The notes beneath the pieces are model-generated. The model was not told the DNA's origin, searched no databases, and saw nothing but the letters and a program-made list of their open reading frames with translations. The position numbers and the translations under genes are program-made. 64,000 bases of DNA from Rhodeus uyekii (taxonomy: Eukaryota; Chordata; Actinopteri; Cypriniformes; Acheilognathidae): the NCBI GenBank assembly GCA_037043235.1, contig JAWRVZ010000079.1, positions 1,588,001-1,652,000 of the forward strand, read 5' to 3'. Below are positions 11,701 to 21,700 of this stretch, in pieces. Every line of letters begins with the position of its first letter. Position 1 is the stretch's first letter.

Positions 11701-13965
11701 ATACAGTTTGTTTTCCAACTGGCAAATATCAGTTTTATTTACTCGCCAAAGCTAATTTTCACTCGCATTTGGCGCTTGGCGAGGTGTTAATTTTGGCTGT
11801 AAATCAGGATATTCATAAATTAAATACAGCAAACAACTAAACTCTTTACACTATGTTCTGGTCTGCCATTAATCATTAGTGTGTTATCAATGTTAAAGTC
11901 TGTTTCCATCCACATTTTTTATGTGCATTTTGGGATATTGCATGAAAAAAAAAAGCTCAATGGAAGCCCCAAGATGTGTTTAAATTCTAAAAATGTGAGG
12001 AAAAAAAACAGAAAAAGAGATGAAGTGGATAATTTTTTTTTTTATCCGGCAAGAAATGCATAGACTACAACGGAAACACATTCACCCAAAAAAATAATTC
12101 AATGCATAACAAAAACCTCACAGTGGACGTGCTTGGATAACTGGACTAACCAGAGGACACATTTCATTGCACAGTATCTCAAATATTGGTTTGATCATTC
12201 TGAAATGTCTGAGTCAAAAGTCTGTCATCAAAACGATTTGGCATAATGACCTCAGAAGCGTCTCAGACAACTGCATTCCCCGACACCAAGCATCCGAACG
12301 CAAGATAACGTGACGCCGTTTAATGTGTTTTGTCTGTGTAGTCTGAGGTTCTGTTTACACCTGGTATTAAGATGTGTTTTGATCAATCGGATCACAAGTG
12401 GACGACAATAAACGAGGTCTAAAGCCTCGGACACATCAATCCAAATTCAAAGAACTAGCAGCAAAAAACTAAATGCCTCGCGTCAGCTGCACAGACTAAA
12501 GCCGACTGCAAATTAATTATGTCGATCACTTTACTTGTTTTAAACTAGCCCGACAGACACTCGCAGACGCTCTGACCATCGTTTTGGTGTGTCCCAGCCT
12601 TCAAACATTTTGAGCTTGTCCATGTTCGCCCCATTCCAGAGGTCAGTATTCCAAAGAAAATGCATTAGACTGGATTGCTTTCATAGTGTAAAGGCTCATG
12701 AAGTTGAATGTGTTTTAAGTAATTGAAAGTGGACAAAAGAGATTAATTTAATTCAAATATAAGGTGTAAACCATCTACTTGCAATCTAATCGACCAAAAT
12801 GAATCTTAATACCGCGGTAAACAGGGCTTCAGACACAAGGCTTAACCAATTGCAACAACTTCCATTTTTGTTACAGATATTTTGCATTAATTTCCCAGGA
12901 AGTGATGGTTTGTTCTCTTGAACATGGTATTTTTTTGTGTGCAATATTCCAATTTTGTGTGTCGGCAAAATTTTTAACTTGGGATGGAAACATTCTAGTG
13001 ATTGAATGCAAATACATTTACTCTGGTTTAATGTTATACAAGTTGGGACATAATATAGACAGAAACAAACCAATTACTTAATCCTCTTATTACATAGGCA
13101 GGAATAGAAAGAATAAATAATAAACTTGCAAAGGGGAACAGGTTTAGTTGAAATGTGGGTCTGAAGGATACATCTCCTCAAAGCAGTCGATTTGTGGAGG
13201 TTGGAGAATGTCAAGGGCAGACAACACCTGTCAAAGCAAATTAATAGCATTACAAAAACATGTAATCAAATTCTAAAACACACACACACACACCCACTCA
13301 CCAATCAATCAATGCATGCAAGGTTCCTGCAAAACTTACGTTGTCATGTTTAAAGAAACACAGCATCCGCAGTTCCCTGAACACACGTTTGCAGGAGACC
13401 AGGTTTTGGAAGACATTCGGCATTTTCTTCAGAGCCACCTTACGCCCGTCCCGAGGGTCCGTCACAGACCTACCAAAGCAATGCAACAGGAAAGACAAAC
13501 TTATTGAAGAAAATGTGAGTGTGTAATGTATAACGTCGCTGTTCAAACGTTTGGGGTCAATACGCTTTTAAATTACATTTTAAAATCTATTAAAACCTAA
13601 AAGAAACTTATTTTAAGTCATCATAAATCAGTGTGCTGGGATGACAGCAGGACTTACCAGACAACCCCAAATGCACCGTAACCTATAGGTCGATCAGGCT
13701 CCATTTCAGCGGGACTTGGAACCTCACTTGCTGGGTTACTGTGAGGTTGTGGGATGGCCGCCCCTCCACCTGCGCTGCCCCCGAGAGACGCCGGGTGTCT
13801 GGGAGTCCCAGCTGGCGCGTTTGGTCCAGTTGGATTTGGTGTTGCACTGAGACCCGTTGAGGTAGCGCCGGTCGTGGTGTTGACACAGAAATACTTGTGG
13901 CCTAAATCTGATCCAGGGAACAAGTTAGCACACACTGTCGGCCGAGTGGATCCATGGAACGCCAT
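5731..13965 (-). CDS. nlk1: Nemo-like kinase (NLK family), 475 residues, 11 coding exons
   Basis: Proline-directed Ser/Thr kinase of the CMGC group that in vertebrates phosphorylates TCF/LEF and other factors in Wnt and related signalling. Coding exons (minus): 13658-13965, 13340-13469, 13172-13227, 11406-11512, 10537-10622, 10247-10456, 8821-8922, 8623-8709, 7460-7658, 7261-7354, 5731-5779. All phases agree. Seen in the protein: low-complexity Pro/Ala/Gly N-terminus (1-88), glycine loop IGYGAFGVV (94-102), VALKK with Lys117, HRDIKPGN (212-219), DFG (232-234), the NLK-type activation triplet TQE (248-250) and YYRAPE. The family tail CMCKCC and INPQSAAFK is present. The N-terminus lacks the His/Ala runs of mammalian NLK and the last 16 residues differ from human NLK, which fits the fish nlk1 paralogue. 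The exon 7 donor (GTTCTG) is weak. An acceptor just before the ATG implies a non-coding first exon. Confidence 0.95.
5835..6351. mobile_element. TTAA-flanked MITE (Angel-like) in the last nlk1 intron
   Basis: The inverted ends are AAAGGGATAGTTCACCCA on the left and TGGGTGAACTAACCCTTT on the right, each bounded by TTAA (5835-5838, 6348-6351). This end sequence is very common in cyprinid genomes. The interior has no coding capacity. A related copy lies at 13997-14260 and a partial one at the window end. Confidence 0.75.
6428..7135 (+). mobile_element. Internally deleted Tigger/pogo-like transposon in an nlk1 intron
   Basis: Ends CAGTAATACCTCGAGATACG and its inverse (CTAGAGGTATTACTG at 7121-7135) are flanked by TA at 6426-6427 and 7136-7137, the target choice of Tc1/mariner/pogo elements. 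At 708 bp it is far shorter than an autonomous element. It keeps only an N-terminal DNA-binding segment (see 6690-6983) and no DDE domain. Additional GATACGAG motifs repeat inside the left end. Confidence 0.8.
6690..6983 (+). pseudogene. Tigger-type CENP-B N-terminal DNA-binding remnant
   Basis: The 97-codon frame includes VSDLARTYDRSKSAICTILK, a helix-turn-helix of the CENP-B/pogo N-terminal type, then VTIISKLCSN and a region like the start of the second HTH (LLLLWINDKQMSLDS). The frame ends in a Lys/Ser-rich tail with a stop at 6981. Upstream in-frame sequence is interrupted near 6700, so an original start near 6668 is lost. It is most likely a fossil of a deleted transposase, although a DNA-binding-only product cannot be excluded. 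Confidence 0.65.
7134..7172. repeat. (TA)n(CA)n microsatellite
   Basis: An alternating TA run followed by an ACAC run starts right at the right-hand TA of the Tigger-like element. It may have grown from the target-site dinucleotide. Confidence 0.8.
7970..8216 (-). repeat. Fragment of the CACTACCATTCAAAAGTTT repeat family
   Basis: Shared blocks include AGAATTCAGCTTTGCCATCACAG, and the right end reads TTTGGATGGTAGTGTAT, the inverse of the family's left terminus. It is AT-rich and non-coding, lying in an nlk1 intron. Related copies occur at about 9017-10241, 18018-18360, 19639-19979, 20500-20960 and around 45780-46700. Confidence 0.5.
9017..10241. repeat. Older CACTACCATTCAAAAGTTT-type DNA repeat, interrupted by a MITE
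   Basis: The left end TACACTACCATTTAAAAGTA (9017-9036) and right end CCCCAAACTTTTGAATAGTA (about 10213-10232) are the inverse termini of this family. The element is split by the 9037-9761 insertion, which sits at its TA. The internal motifs CATGATCCTTCAGAAATCATTC and GATTCTTTGATGAG are shared with the other copies in the window. Confidence 0.6.
9037..9761. mobile_element. 725-bp Tigger/pogo-type MITE (copy 1) in an nlk1 intron
   Basis: The ends CAGTAATACCTCGGTTTACG and its inverse (AACCGAGGTATTACCG) are bounded by TA dinucleotides at 9035-9036 and 9762-9763. No transposase frame is present. A close relative of nearly the same length lies at 45952-46644 in taok2. Similar TIR style to the 6428 and 34518 elements suggests mobilisation by Tigger-like transposases. 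Confidence 0.8.
12230..12610. repeat. Interspersed repeat with CCTGGTATTAAGATG motif
   Basis: A block around 12355-12420 (CTGGTATTAAGATGTGTTTT, GATCACAAGTGGACGACA) recurs in inverted form near 49640 (CCACTTGTGATCCGATCGAC) in a taok2 intron. Both pieces sit in similar context and look like remnants of one DNA-transposon family. Boundaries are uncertain. Confidence 0.4.
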
Positions 13966-13996
13966 CCTACATCAGAAACACAAGTGAGAAAAGTCA

Positions 13997-14260
13997 TTAA
14001 AGGGATGGGCCACCAAAAAAAAAAGAAAACTCTGTCATCATTTACTCATCCTCACATTCTTCAGATTGGAACAATGATACTTTGAAGAATGTTGATAACC
14101 AAGCAAATCTGGTTCCCAGTGGTTTCCATACAATGGGAATAGAAATGGTTTGGCTAACAACATTTTCAAAACGTCTTATTTTGCTCTATGAAAGACAGTC
14201 ATACAGATTTAGATAAAGTAAATGACAGAATTTTCATTTCTGGGTGAATTATCCCTTTAA
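13997..14260. mobile_element. Short TTAA-flanked Angel-like MITE just upstream of the nlk1 ATG exon
   Basis: The left end AAAGGGATGGGCCACCA and right end TGGGTGAATTATCCCTTT are bounded by TTAA at 13997-14000 and 14257-14260. The interior includes CTGTCATCATTTACTCATCCTC, shared with the family. It begins about 30 bp from the acceptor of the first coding exon. Confidence 0.75.
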
Positions 14261-14269
14261 ATTGATTAA

Positions 14270-15440
14270 CTTAATAAAATGACAAATTCCTAAATTATTC
14301 AAAAATTCTAAGTGACATTACTGACAAAGAAGAAGAAATTCATTCTTTATCCATATAGTTAACAACCTGTTAATTTTTTATCATAATATAAATGGAATAA
14401 TGGCAATGCTCACTAAAAATCCTCACGAATCTTATCACATATGTTTCTCATAATATGTGGGATGGAAAATGGCATTCAAAATGTTTCTACCCAGTGAATT
14501 GTCTTATATTTTTGCTTGTTTAAAAGACTTGGAACATAGCTTATAAGTATGGACCACTTTTATGGTGTTTTTGTCATCTTTGGGGGCTTAACGTTCACGG
14601 TCGCATACAACTTAAGAATGACACGATGTAAGGACTGCACATTTGTATATATATTAACCTTAAGAATGTGTATTACGTTTAAATTTAACCATTCCTTTCA
14701 TCATCATTGTTTGAACAGTCTTGTTAGTACATTAAGGTAAAGACTTCCTCAACAACTAACCAGCCCAAAATGAATTAGGTTAAAATGAAACATTAAATCT
14801 TAAAAACACAGGGCAAATATTAGGCAATACAAACAAGTTCTGTGTTTGTGTCAGTGTTCAGTTGCAGTGTAGCCGCATTGCAACAGTGCATATCACTCAG
14901 AAACATTACCAGACCAAATGCATGCCAAAGGTTGATGTACTTTAATCATGTGCTCGCACGGTTTGCCTGACAGCACGTTTATCGGCAATATCAGTTTAAA
15001 TAGTCTGCAAAATAAATACTTTTATTTTGCTTGCAAGTGTGCTTGCAACATGTCTGGAAAGTTTAACGTCAGTTTTGTTCCTCATCTTTGTTCGCTCTTT
15101 CCTCTATATATCCAAGCTAAGAAGCTACACAACTCGTTACAAGGTTAATACTTAAGCTGCTGTAAGCCATTCTACACACCACAGTAATCTGCCAGCACAT
15201 ATCTAAATCTTCTCTCTGTTTTGTTTAGTTTTATGCAATTCTCGAGCTAGTTAACGCTAATATCAATGCAGCTAGCACGACCTCACCAGCTGTTACCTCT
15301 GGCTAGCTGGCTAATTAATCTGCTCCGTGACCTATATATGATGTTTATATGCACAAACGATGCTTTCAGAGCGAAAATAATGACGCACAGTGAATATAAT
15401 CCCTCTTAATGCATACAGAAAGGGAAACGTGAGCTGTAAC
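14270..15440 (-). other. nlk1: Presumed 5' intron of nlk1, no gene seen
   Basis: AT-rich sequence with no conserved coding frame between the acceptor at the ATG exon and the CpG-rich block near 15.5 kb. I see no repeat that I can name. Confidence 0.4.
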
Positions 15441-15775
15441 TCGTAATGGAGGCTTGTAATGAAGGTTTATTGGCTCCAGTTGTTTGTAAAGTTAGCTTTA
15501 GCACAGCGGCTAACCTCTCGAGCTGATGGCAGCGGGTTAGCCTCAAATCTTCATGACGGATGCTGCGGGTCGCAGTGCATCTCTGCTCGCTTTAAATCCT
15601 TCTGCCGCCGCCGCTGCTGATGATGATCCCGAACCTGAACGGTCTCGCCGTGTTCCTCTCTCTCTGATCTGGAAATCAGCTGTTGGAAATAGCGGTAGTG
15701 AGGCAGAAGGAGGAGTTGAGAGAGGGGGATGGAGTGAAAGAAAGGAGGGATGATTGAATGGGGGAAGGGAGGACC
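15440..15775 (-). promoter_or_regulatory. nlk1: CpG-rich presumptive nlk1 promoter / non-coding first exon
   Basis: This block stands out from AT-rich surroundings by its CpG content and a GCCGCCGCCGCTGCTGAT triplet run. It is the only such block upstream of nlk1, and the ATG exon is preceded by a splice acceptor, so a non-coding first exon is expected here. A plausible minus-strand donor lies near 15516 (GAG/GTTAGC). The short open frames on either strand look like compositional accidents. Confidence 0.5.
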
Positions 15776-16379
15776 ACCGGTGTAAACAATGCGAGGGACG
15801 CAGTTCACTCTTGTCTGGTGTTCATAATACACTCAATGCGAATAGGGAACAAATTATAGAGCCAGGAACTTTTTCTTTCTTTCTTTCATTCTTTTTTTTT
15901 TCTTCAAACCTTCAGAAATTATTGTCAGAGATTTATTAGAAATTGAGTGTGTCTACCGGTAAATAATAGTTCAACACCCTTATAAATATAGAGTGGTGTT
16001 ATATTTTTGCCTTGCACAGGTAAATACTACAATTTGTGTAAAAACTGGGAAATATTTTTGGCATGTTTTCCTGCCATGCTATGATGTCCCAATAATAGTT
16101 AATCTTTTAAGTTATAAAAAGAATATTGATCATTTTTTACCCAATTTATTAATTTCTTATGTTAATATTTGTTGTTAAAATATTCATTTTGCACCTTTTA
16201 TATAGTATTTTACATAGCAGTGCTGCAAAAGGTTTTGACAATATGAATATTTGTATATGAATAGTGAACAAATCACCATGATACTCATTGTTGCTATTTT
16301 TTCGCTGCAATGATATGTGCAATCACTACTCTGTTATTTTTGATATATGTTTTGTTTTTGTTTTGTATATGCTGTATAT

Positions 16380-16470
16380 TATTTATATTTATATTATATT
16401 GTATAATTGCTGCTGCAACAGAGAAATGTCCACATTGTGGGATGAATAAAGGTATATCTTATCTTATTTG
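16380..16470 (+). mobile_element. Possible LINE 3' tail
   Basis: The string GGGATGAATAAAGGTATATC followed by TTATCTTAT resembles the poly(A)-signal-containing 3' ends of fish LINE copies. No ORF2 sequence is preserved upstream. The call rests on this short motif only. Confidence 0.35.
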
Positions 16471-17833
16471 CCATGCCAATAGCACCTTAGAATTAAAAAC
16501 GGAAGCTAAATATATGAAATATTATATCATGACTCATGATATTGATCGTTGTATAGACTTCTGAGGACATTAATGATTAATTGATATTTTTAAAACTAGT
16601 TGTGTTTTGTAGTATATATATATATAACATTTTATCTAACATATAACTGTGATTGAAATGGATTAATGCACATACAAATTATGTCAATAAAGCAAGGGAG
16701 ATCGCAATAGTTAAATTCAGTATAATTAGGTGCATGTTCATTATACAGAGATTAATTAGGATAAGAGCACAGCGACACCAACACATATTGGCGTTAAACA
16801 AGCATCAACACAAACAGAACTGGAAACATAGGTTACAGATCTTATTAAATATAATTAACATTGTTATCACTTTTTTTTTTAAAGTCTTTTGTCCCCAAAA
16901 AAAGAAATCAAGATCAATGAGAAAAATATCAAAGGTGACAATGAACAATAGACACATTTTTAGTATTTACGTGTACTGTACAATGCAAATATAAATATTT
17001 TGTCCTTGTGACCATATTTAAATGAGGAAATGATGAGAGGAAATAGCACTATATCTGATCCCTACAATGTTGTCATTCATGTCAAGATCATTTATGGTGG
17101 AACGTCTCTTGAATTCATTTATAAAATGTATCTCTTCCTGAACTTCAACATCATGTAGATATGAGCCAGTATAATATAAGGAAATGTTTTGGATGAATAA
17201 TGTCAAATCCTCTCAATGTTTTACATTCCTCAACATTGGATTAATATTATTTTTTTAAATAATGAACTGGGAAAGCATTTAATAACAGCCTATATTTAAA
17301 ACCAGTGATCTCTCCAATGGGACTTTGCAGGAAAATGTAGCGACACCCAAAACCAGTCGTCTATCAAATCTTTGAAGGGTCTTCTTCAAAACACCTTTAG
17401 ACTGCATCCATCAGACCAGATCAAAGAATATGAAGGAAAAAGCAATCCAGTGAAACTTGCTGCTCGCTCTGCACAATAAAAGAGAATCTGCAGCGGGGTC
17501 ATGTTTCTTGAGTTCATTCAAAAGTCAGATTTATTTTCACGAGAGTCGTTCATGTCGAGCACAGTGGCAGCAAGGTTTAAGGTGGATGGGAGGGGTGGGG
17601 TAAAGGATAGGTTTCCATGGCAATCTTTGTGTTGACATTTCCATGGCAGCCTGGAGTGAGAAAACATTGAAGTTTGATTGGTAATGCTGATTTGCACGCA
17701 ATCACATTCCTCTATTAATAAACAAATTAAGGGGACAATCAAAGAGCTGGACAATATAAATGACAAAAACAGATTTATCATCATTAGTTTGGAGTGATAC
17801 AGCGTAATAATAATAATAAAAAATCATTGTGTG

Positions 17834-17836
<3 letters not shown>

Positions 17837-17878
<42 letters not shown>
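17837..17878. repeat. (TA)n microsatellite
   Basis: About 20 uninterrupted TA units between nlk1 and maz. Confidence 0.95.
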
Positions 17879-17882
<4 letters not shown>

Positions 17883-18017
17883 TTGTTACCAAGTACATTA
17901 AAAAATGCAAAATGTTAAATACTATAGAAATGAAAAAAATTACTCATAACTTTTCATTTATGTGTACGAGTACTAATAATTTACATACATCACATATTGC
18001 ATTATATTGTATTCTTA

Positions 18018-18360
18018 ATGTACACTACCATTCAAAAGTTTGGGGTCAATAATATTTTCTGAAAGAGATCAACACTTTTATTCAGTAAAGGATGCATTAA
18101 ATTGATCAAAAGTCACAATAAAGGCATCTATAATGTTACAAATATTTCCATTTCCACAATTTATATTACAAATATTAACTGTTTTCAACACTGATAATAA
18201 ACAGAAATGTTATCATCATGTGACACTGAAGACAGGAGTAATGATGCTGAAAATTCAGCTGTCATCACAGAAATAAATTACATTTAAAAAAAGATTAAAA
18301 TAGACAACGTTTTTTTGAAGTTGCAATGATATTTCAAAAGATTACATTTTTTAATTAAGT
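18018..18360. repeat. CACTACCATTCAAAAGTTT-family repeat
   Basis: Begins TACACTACCATTCAAAAGTT followed by TGGGGTCAATAATATTTTCT and contains the family block GATGCATTAAATTGATCAAA. The right end is poorly defined. It lies just downstream of maz. Confidence 0.65.
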
Positions 18361-18745
18361 TTTTAAAGTTATCCACATTTATTTAATGTACGTGTATGTA
18401 AAATGCCAGATGGGGATTTCACAAATGAACCACTGAACAAGAGTTTTGAATTGATTCATTTAAAGGGTAATGGTAAATGAAAATGGTAGTCTAAACCGAT
18501 TCAGTGAAATGAAACAAACTTAATAAAGATATTAAAACAAGACAAGCTGAGATCATGGAATCAGTCTTTCGAAACATCGAAAAATCAATGAAATATATTG
18601 TGAATGTTTGATATATCAATCCAGTTCATTTGCTCACCTGTCCAACTTAGGCCAATCCTCTTGCACATTTTTCTCCCCTCCCACCCATTAACCCCGCTTC
18701 ATCCACCCACCCCTCCCTCCCTCCATCCTCGTGGTGTGCTGTTGG

Positions 18746-21700
18746 CTAGCTGTGGCTCTGAGGAGCAATGCTGGAGCAGTCAGTCACCAGCAGCCCAACT
18801 GTGACTGCAGGGCTGGAAACAGGAGTGGCTGTGTCCACTGTCGGCACTGAACTGCTGCTGCTGCTGATGGGGCAAGGAACGCTGGGGTCCGTTTGGTTGG
18901 CGTGCGTGGCCATGTGACCCTGCAGCTGCGTGGGTGTCTTACAGTGTACCCCACAAAGCTGGCATAACAGCACCCCACCTGGGCCTGAGCCACGGCCGAC
19001 CCCACTGTCCTTCCACTCTTGCCCATGGTGCTTCTGAGCGTGGACGCGCAGGTATGTTAGTGTAGTGAAACCTAGGGGGAAACAAGGATTATTTCTATTA
19101 AATATGTCACTGTTGTCTCTTGTCACCTTCTCAGTGCCTTAAATTATAAAGGAAACCTTCTAACCTGGTACATTATTAAATTACTAATTTTAAAAATTAA
19201 TAACAGTGCCTAAACTATTCAGTTACATTTTTATTTGTATAAACTTTACTTTAAGTCTTTATAAATTATTTGTTTAATGGATTGGCTCATAAGAGTCATT
19301 TGAGCAAAAGATTAAGAATCCAAATGATTCGGTCTACAGATTATTTAATTAAATGGCTATATTAAATTATTAATTAACAGAAGTTAATGACTGAATTAAA
19401 TGTGATGAGATAAAAAGCCTAAAAATTGCAGACAACAAAAAGTCAGCATGCATTTCTTTTAAGAGGTCACTGACTACAGGCAAAGATATTCAGCACCGCC
19501 AACATAGTCCAATTCATATTGTTTTTAATAAAAATAAAAAAAAGACTCAATAAAATGATCAAGTTCAATCAAACAAATTATTTGGTGAATTTGTCAAACC
19601 AGTTACTGAACTTATATCTGACTTGTCATGATCTTTTTGTCCACTACCATTTAAAAGTTTGAGATTAGTAAGATCTTTTAAAAATGCGAATAAATTAATA
19701 CTTTTATTCATCAAGGACATATTTAATTGATCAAAAGTGACACTAAAGAATTGTATAATATTACAAAATACCAAAAGATTTCTATTTCAAATAACTGCTG
19801 TTTTTTAACCTTCTATTCATCAAAGAATCCTAAAATATATTACAGTTTCCACATAAATATTAAGCAACACAACTGTTTTCAATATTGATCAGCATATTAG
19901 AATATTTTCTGAAGGATCATGTGACACAGAAGAGACTTGAACCCAAAAACATGAACCCAAACTTTTGACCAGCAGTGTATATTATATCATATTTAAAGAT
20001 ACACATTCACAAAAGTATTAATAATAAAAGGTAACCACAAATTAAATCATGTAACTCACTGCGGTTGCAGAGGTGACAGACGTGATGCTGTGATTGGTTG
20101 TGGACCCTCATGTGATCTGTGATGTAAGCAGGGGAGAGAAGTTTGCCACAGATGTGGCAGGGAACCTTGTCCTCGTGTCTGATCATATGAGCTCGTAACC
20201 GGTCTTTAGTAGCAAAAGCGGATTCGCAGGTCTACACAAACAGACAACACGGTTCATCAAACACAATCTTCATTACGGTATCCCAGTTCTATCCTCATCC
20301 GCATTCATCACGGACATCATGACTCATCCTTGACTCACACACTGCCAGACACATATGGCTGCAGCCCACACACACGTCTTCACACATATGAGCAGAAAAG
20401 CACATGCAAGAACTCAGCAATACTGTAATAAAATGGCCAGAGGTTTAATAAAAAGCAAAAACAAACAAGGCAGGGTGATTTAAAAGAGTATTCTGGTCCA
20501 AGGCTGCATTTATTTAATCAAAATTACAATAAAAACAGTGAAATATTGTGAAATATTCTTATAAAAAAGGGGGGTTTCTATTTTAATACATTTAAAAATG
20601 TTAAAAAATTCAAATAAATTCTCAGCATCATTAGTCTTCAGTGTCACACGATCCTTCAGAAATCATTCTAATATTTGGAGCTCAAGAAACATTCCTGATT
20701 ATTATCAATGTTGAAAACAGTTGTGCTGCTTAATATTTTTTTATGGAAGGCGTGACTCTTTTATGAAAAGTAATAGAAGTATTAATTTCTTTACCAAAAC
20801 AAAACAACATACTGACAGTTATTTAAATTGTAGTATTTTTTAAAATATTGTTTAAAATAATACTGTTTTTTACTGTATAACTGGTCAAATAAATGCAGCC
20901 TTATATTTATTGCAGCCAGATTTAATAAAACATTTAACTGACCTTTTGAACAGTAGTCAATATTACAGATGATAATGATAATAATATAAGATTCTTAATT
21001 ACATTATTTCTTTCAGGATTATTTAATATATAGAAAGTAAAAAAAAGAAGAAAGAACACTTCTTTGTTTTACCATCTGAGAAAGAAGTTTTTATTTCTAG
21101 AGATAATTAAAGGCACATCAAATCACATAGAGCATCCAAGAGGTTAAAGACTGTTATAAAGAGTAAGAGGAAGACAGACAGACTAGAAGAACAGAGCTGT
21201 ATCTGTATTACCGGACACTTGAAGGGTCTTTCTGTAGAGTGCACCTGTCGCACATGACTGTTAAGATGGTCAGGCCTGGAGGAGACAGAGAGAGGGCTCA
21301 AGCAAAGAATACAATACACACAAAAAACACAAGAAACTAGCAGAGGCCCTTGTGCATTTGTGTGCAAGCTGCACTTCATCTCCATGTGAACTAGAAGAGG
21401 GTCAGCAGAGATCCTTTAAAACAGCAAGAAGATATGGGTTGTATAGTTGTTGTTTTTACTAATTACTTACATTTGTTCATGTAGCAGATGCTTTTACCCA
21501 ACTCAATCAACTCAACTCAACTCAACTCAAGTAAAACTGCAATCAAAGGTAAATATGTTTTGACCAGCATTTGCATACCATGGGAATCAAACCTGTTTCA
21601 AGCTCTGTGTTTTATACATAAAAACAAAATATTATAATATAATAAATTATAAGCAGCATATACTATAAATATGTCTATTTTAAATTTGGTGTTGGTATCT

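Larger units (their letters stand above)
15800..18745. other. Intergenic, AT-rich; includes possible maz 3' UTR
   Basis: No convincing gene. A motif CACATTGTGGGATGAATAAAGGTATATCTTATCTTAT (16428-16464 region) resembles the 3' tail of a fish LINE. A (TA)n run lies at 17837-17878 and a dispersed repeat at 18018-18360. Sequence just below 18746 would be the maz 3' UTR. Confidence 0.5.

Noticed and set aside
15551..15832. Short frames on both strands in the CpG-rich block upstream of nlk1
   Set aside because: No family similarity; the block is better explained as promoter and non-coding exon. Codon-like GCC/GAT runs come from triplet repeats.
21498..21530. CTCAA tandem units that could suggest a CRISPR-like array
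   Set aside because: Simple pentanucleotide repeat without spacers in a vertebrate intron.
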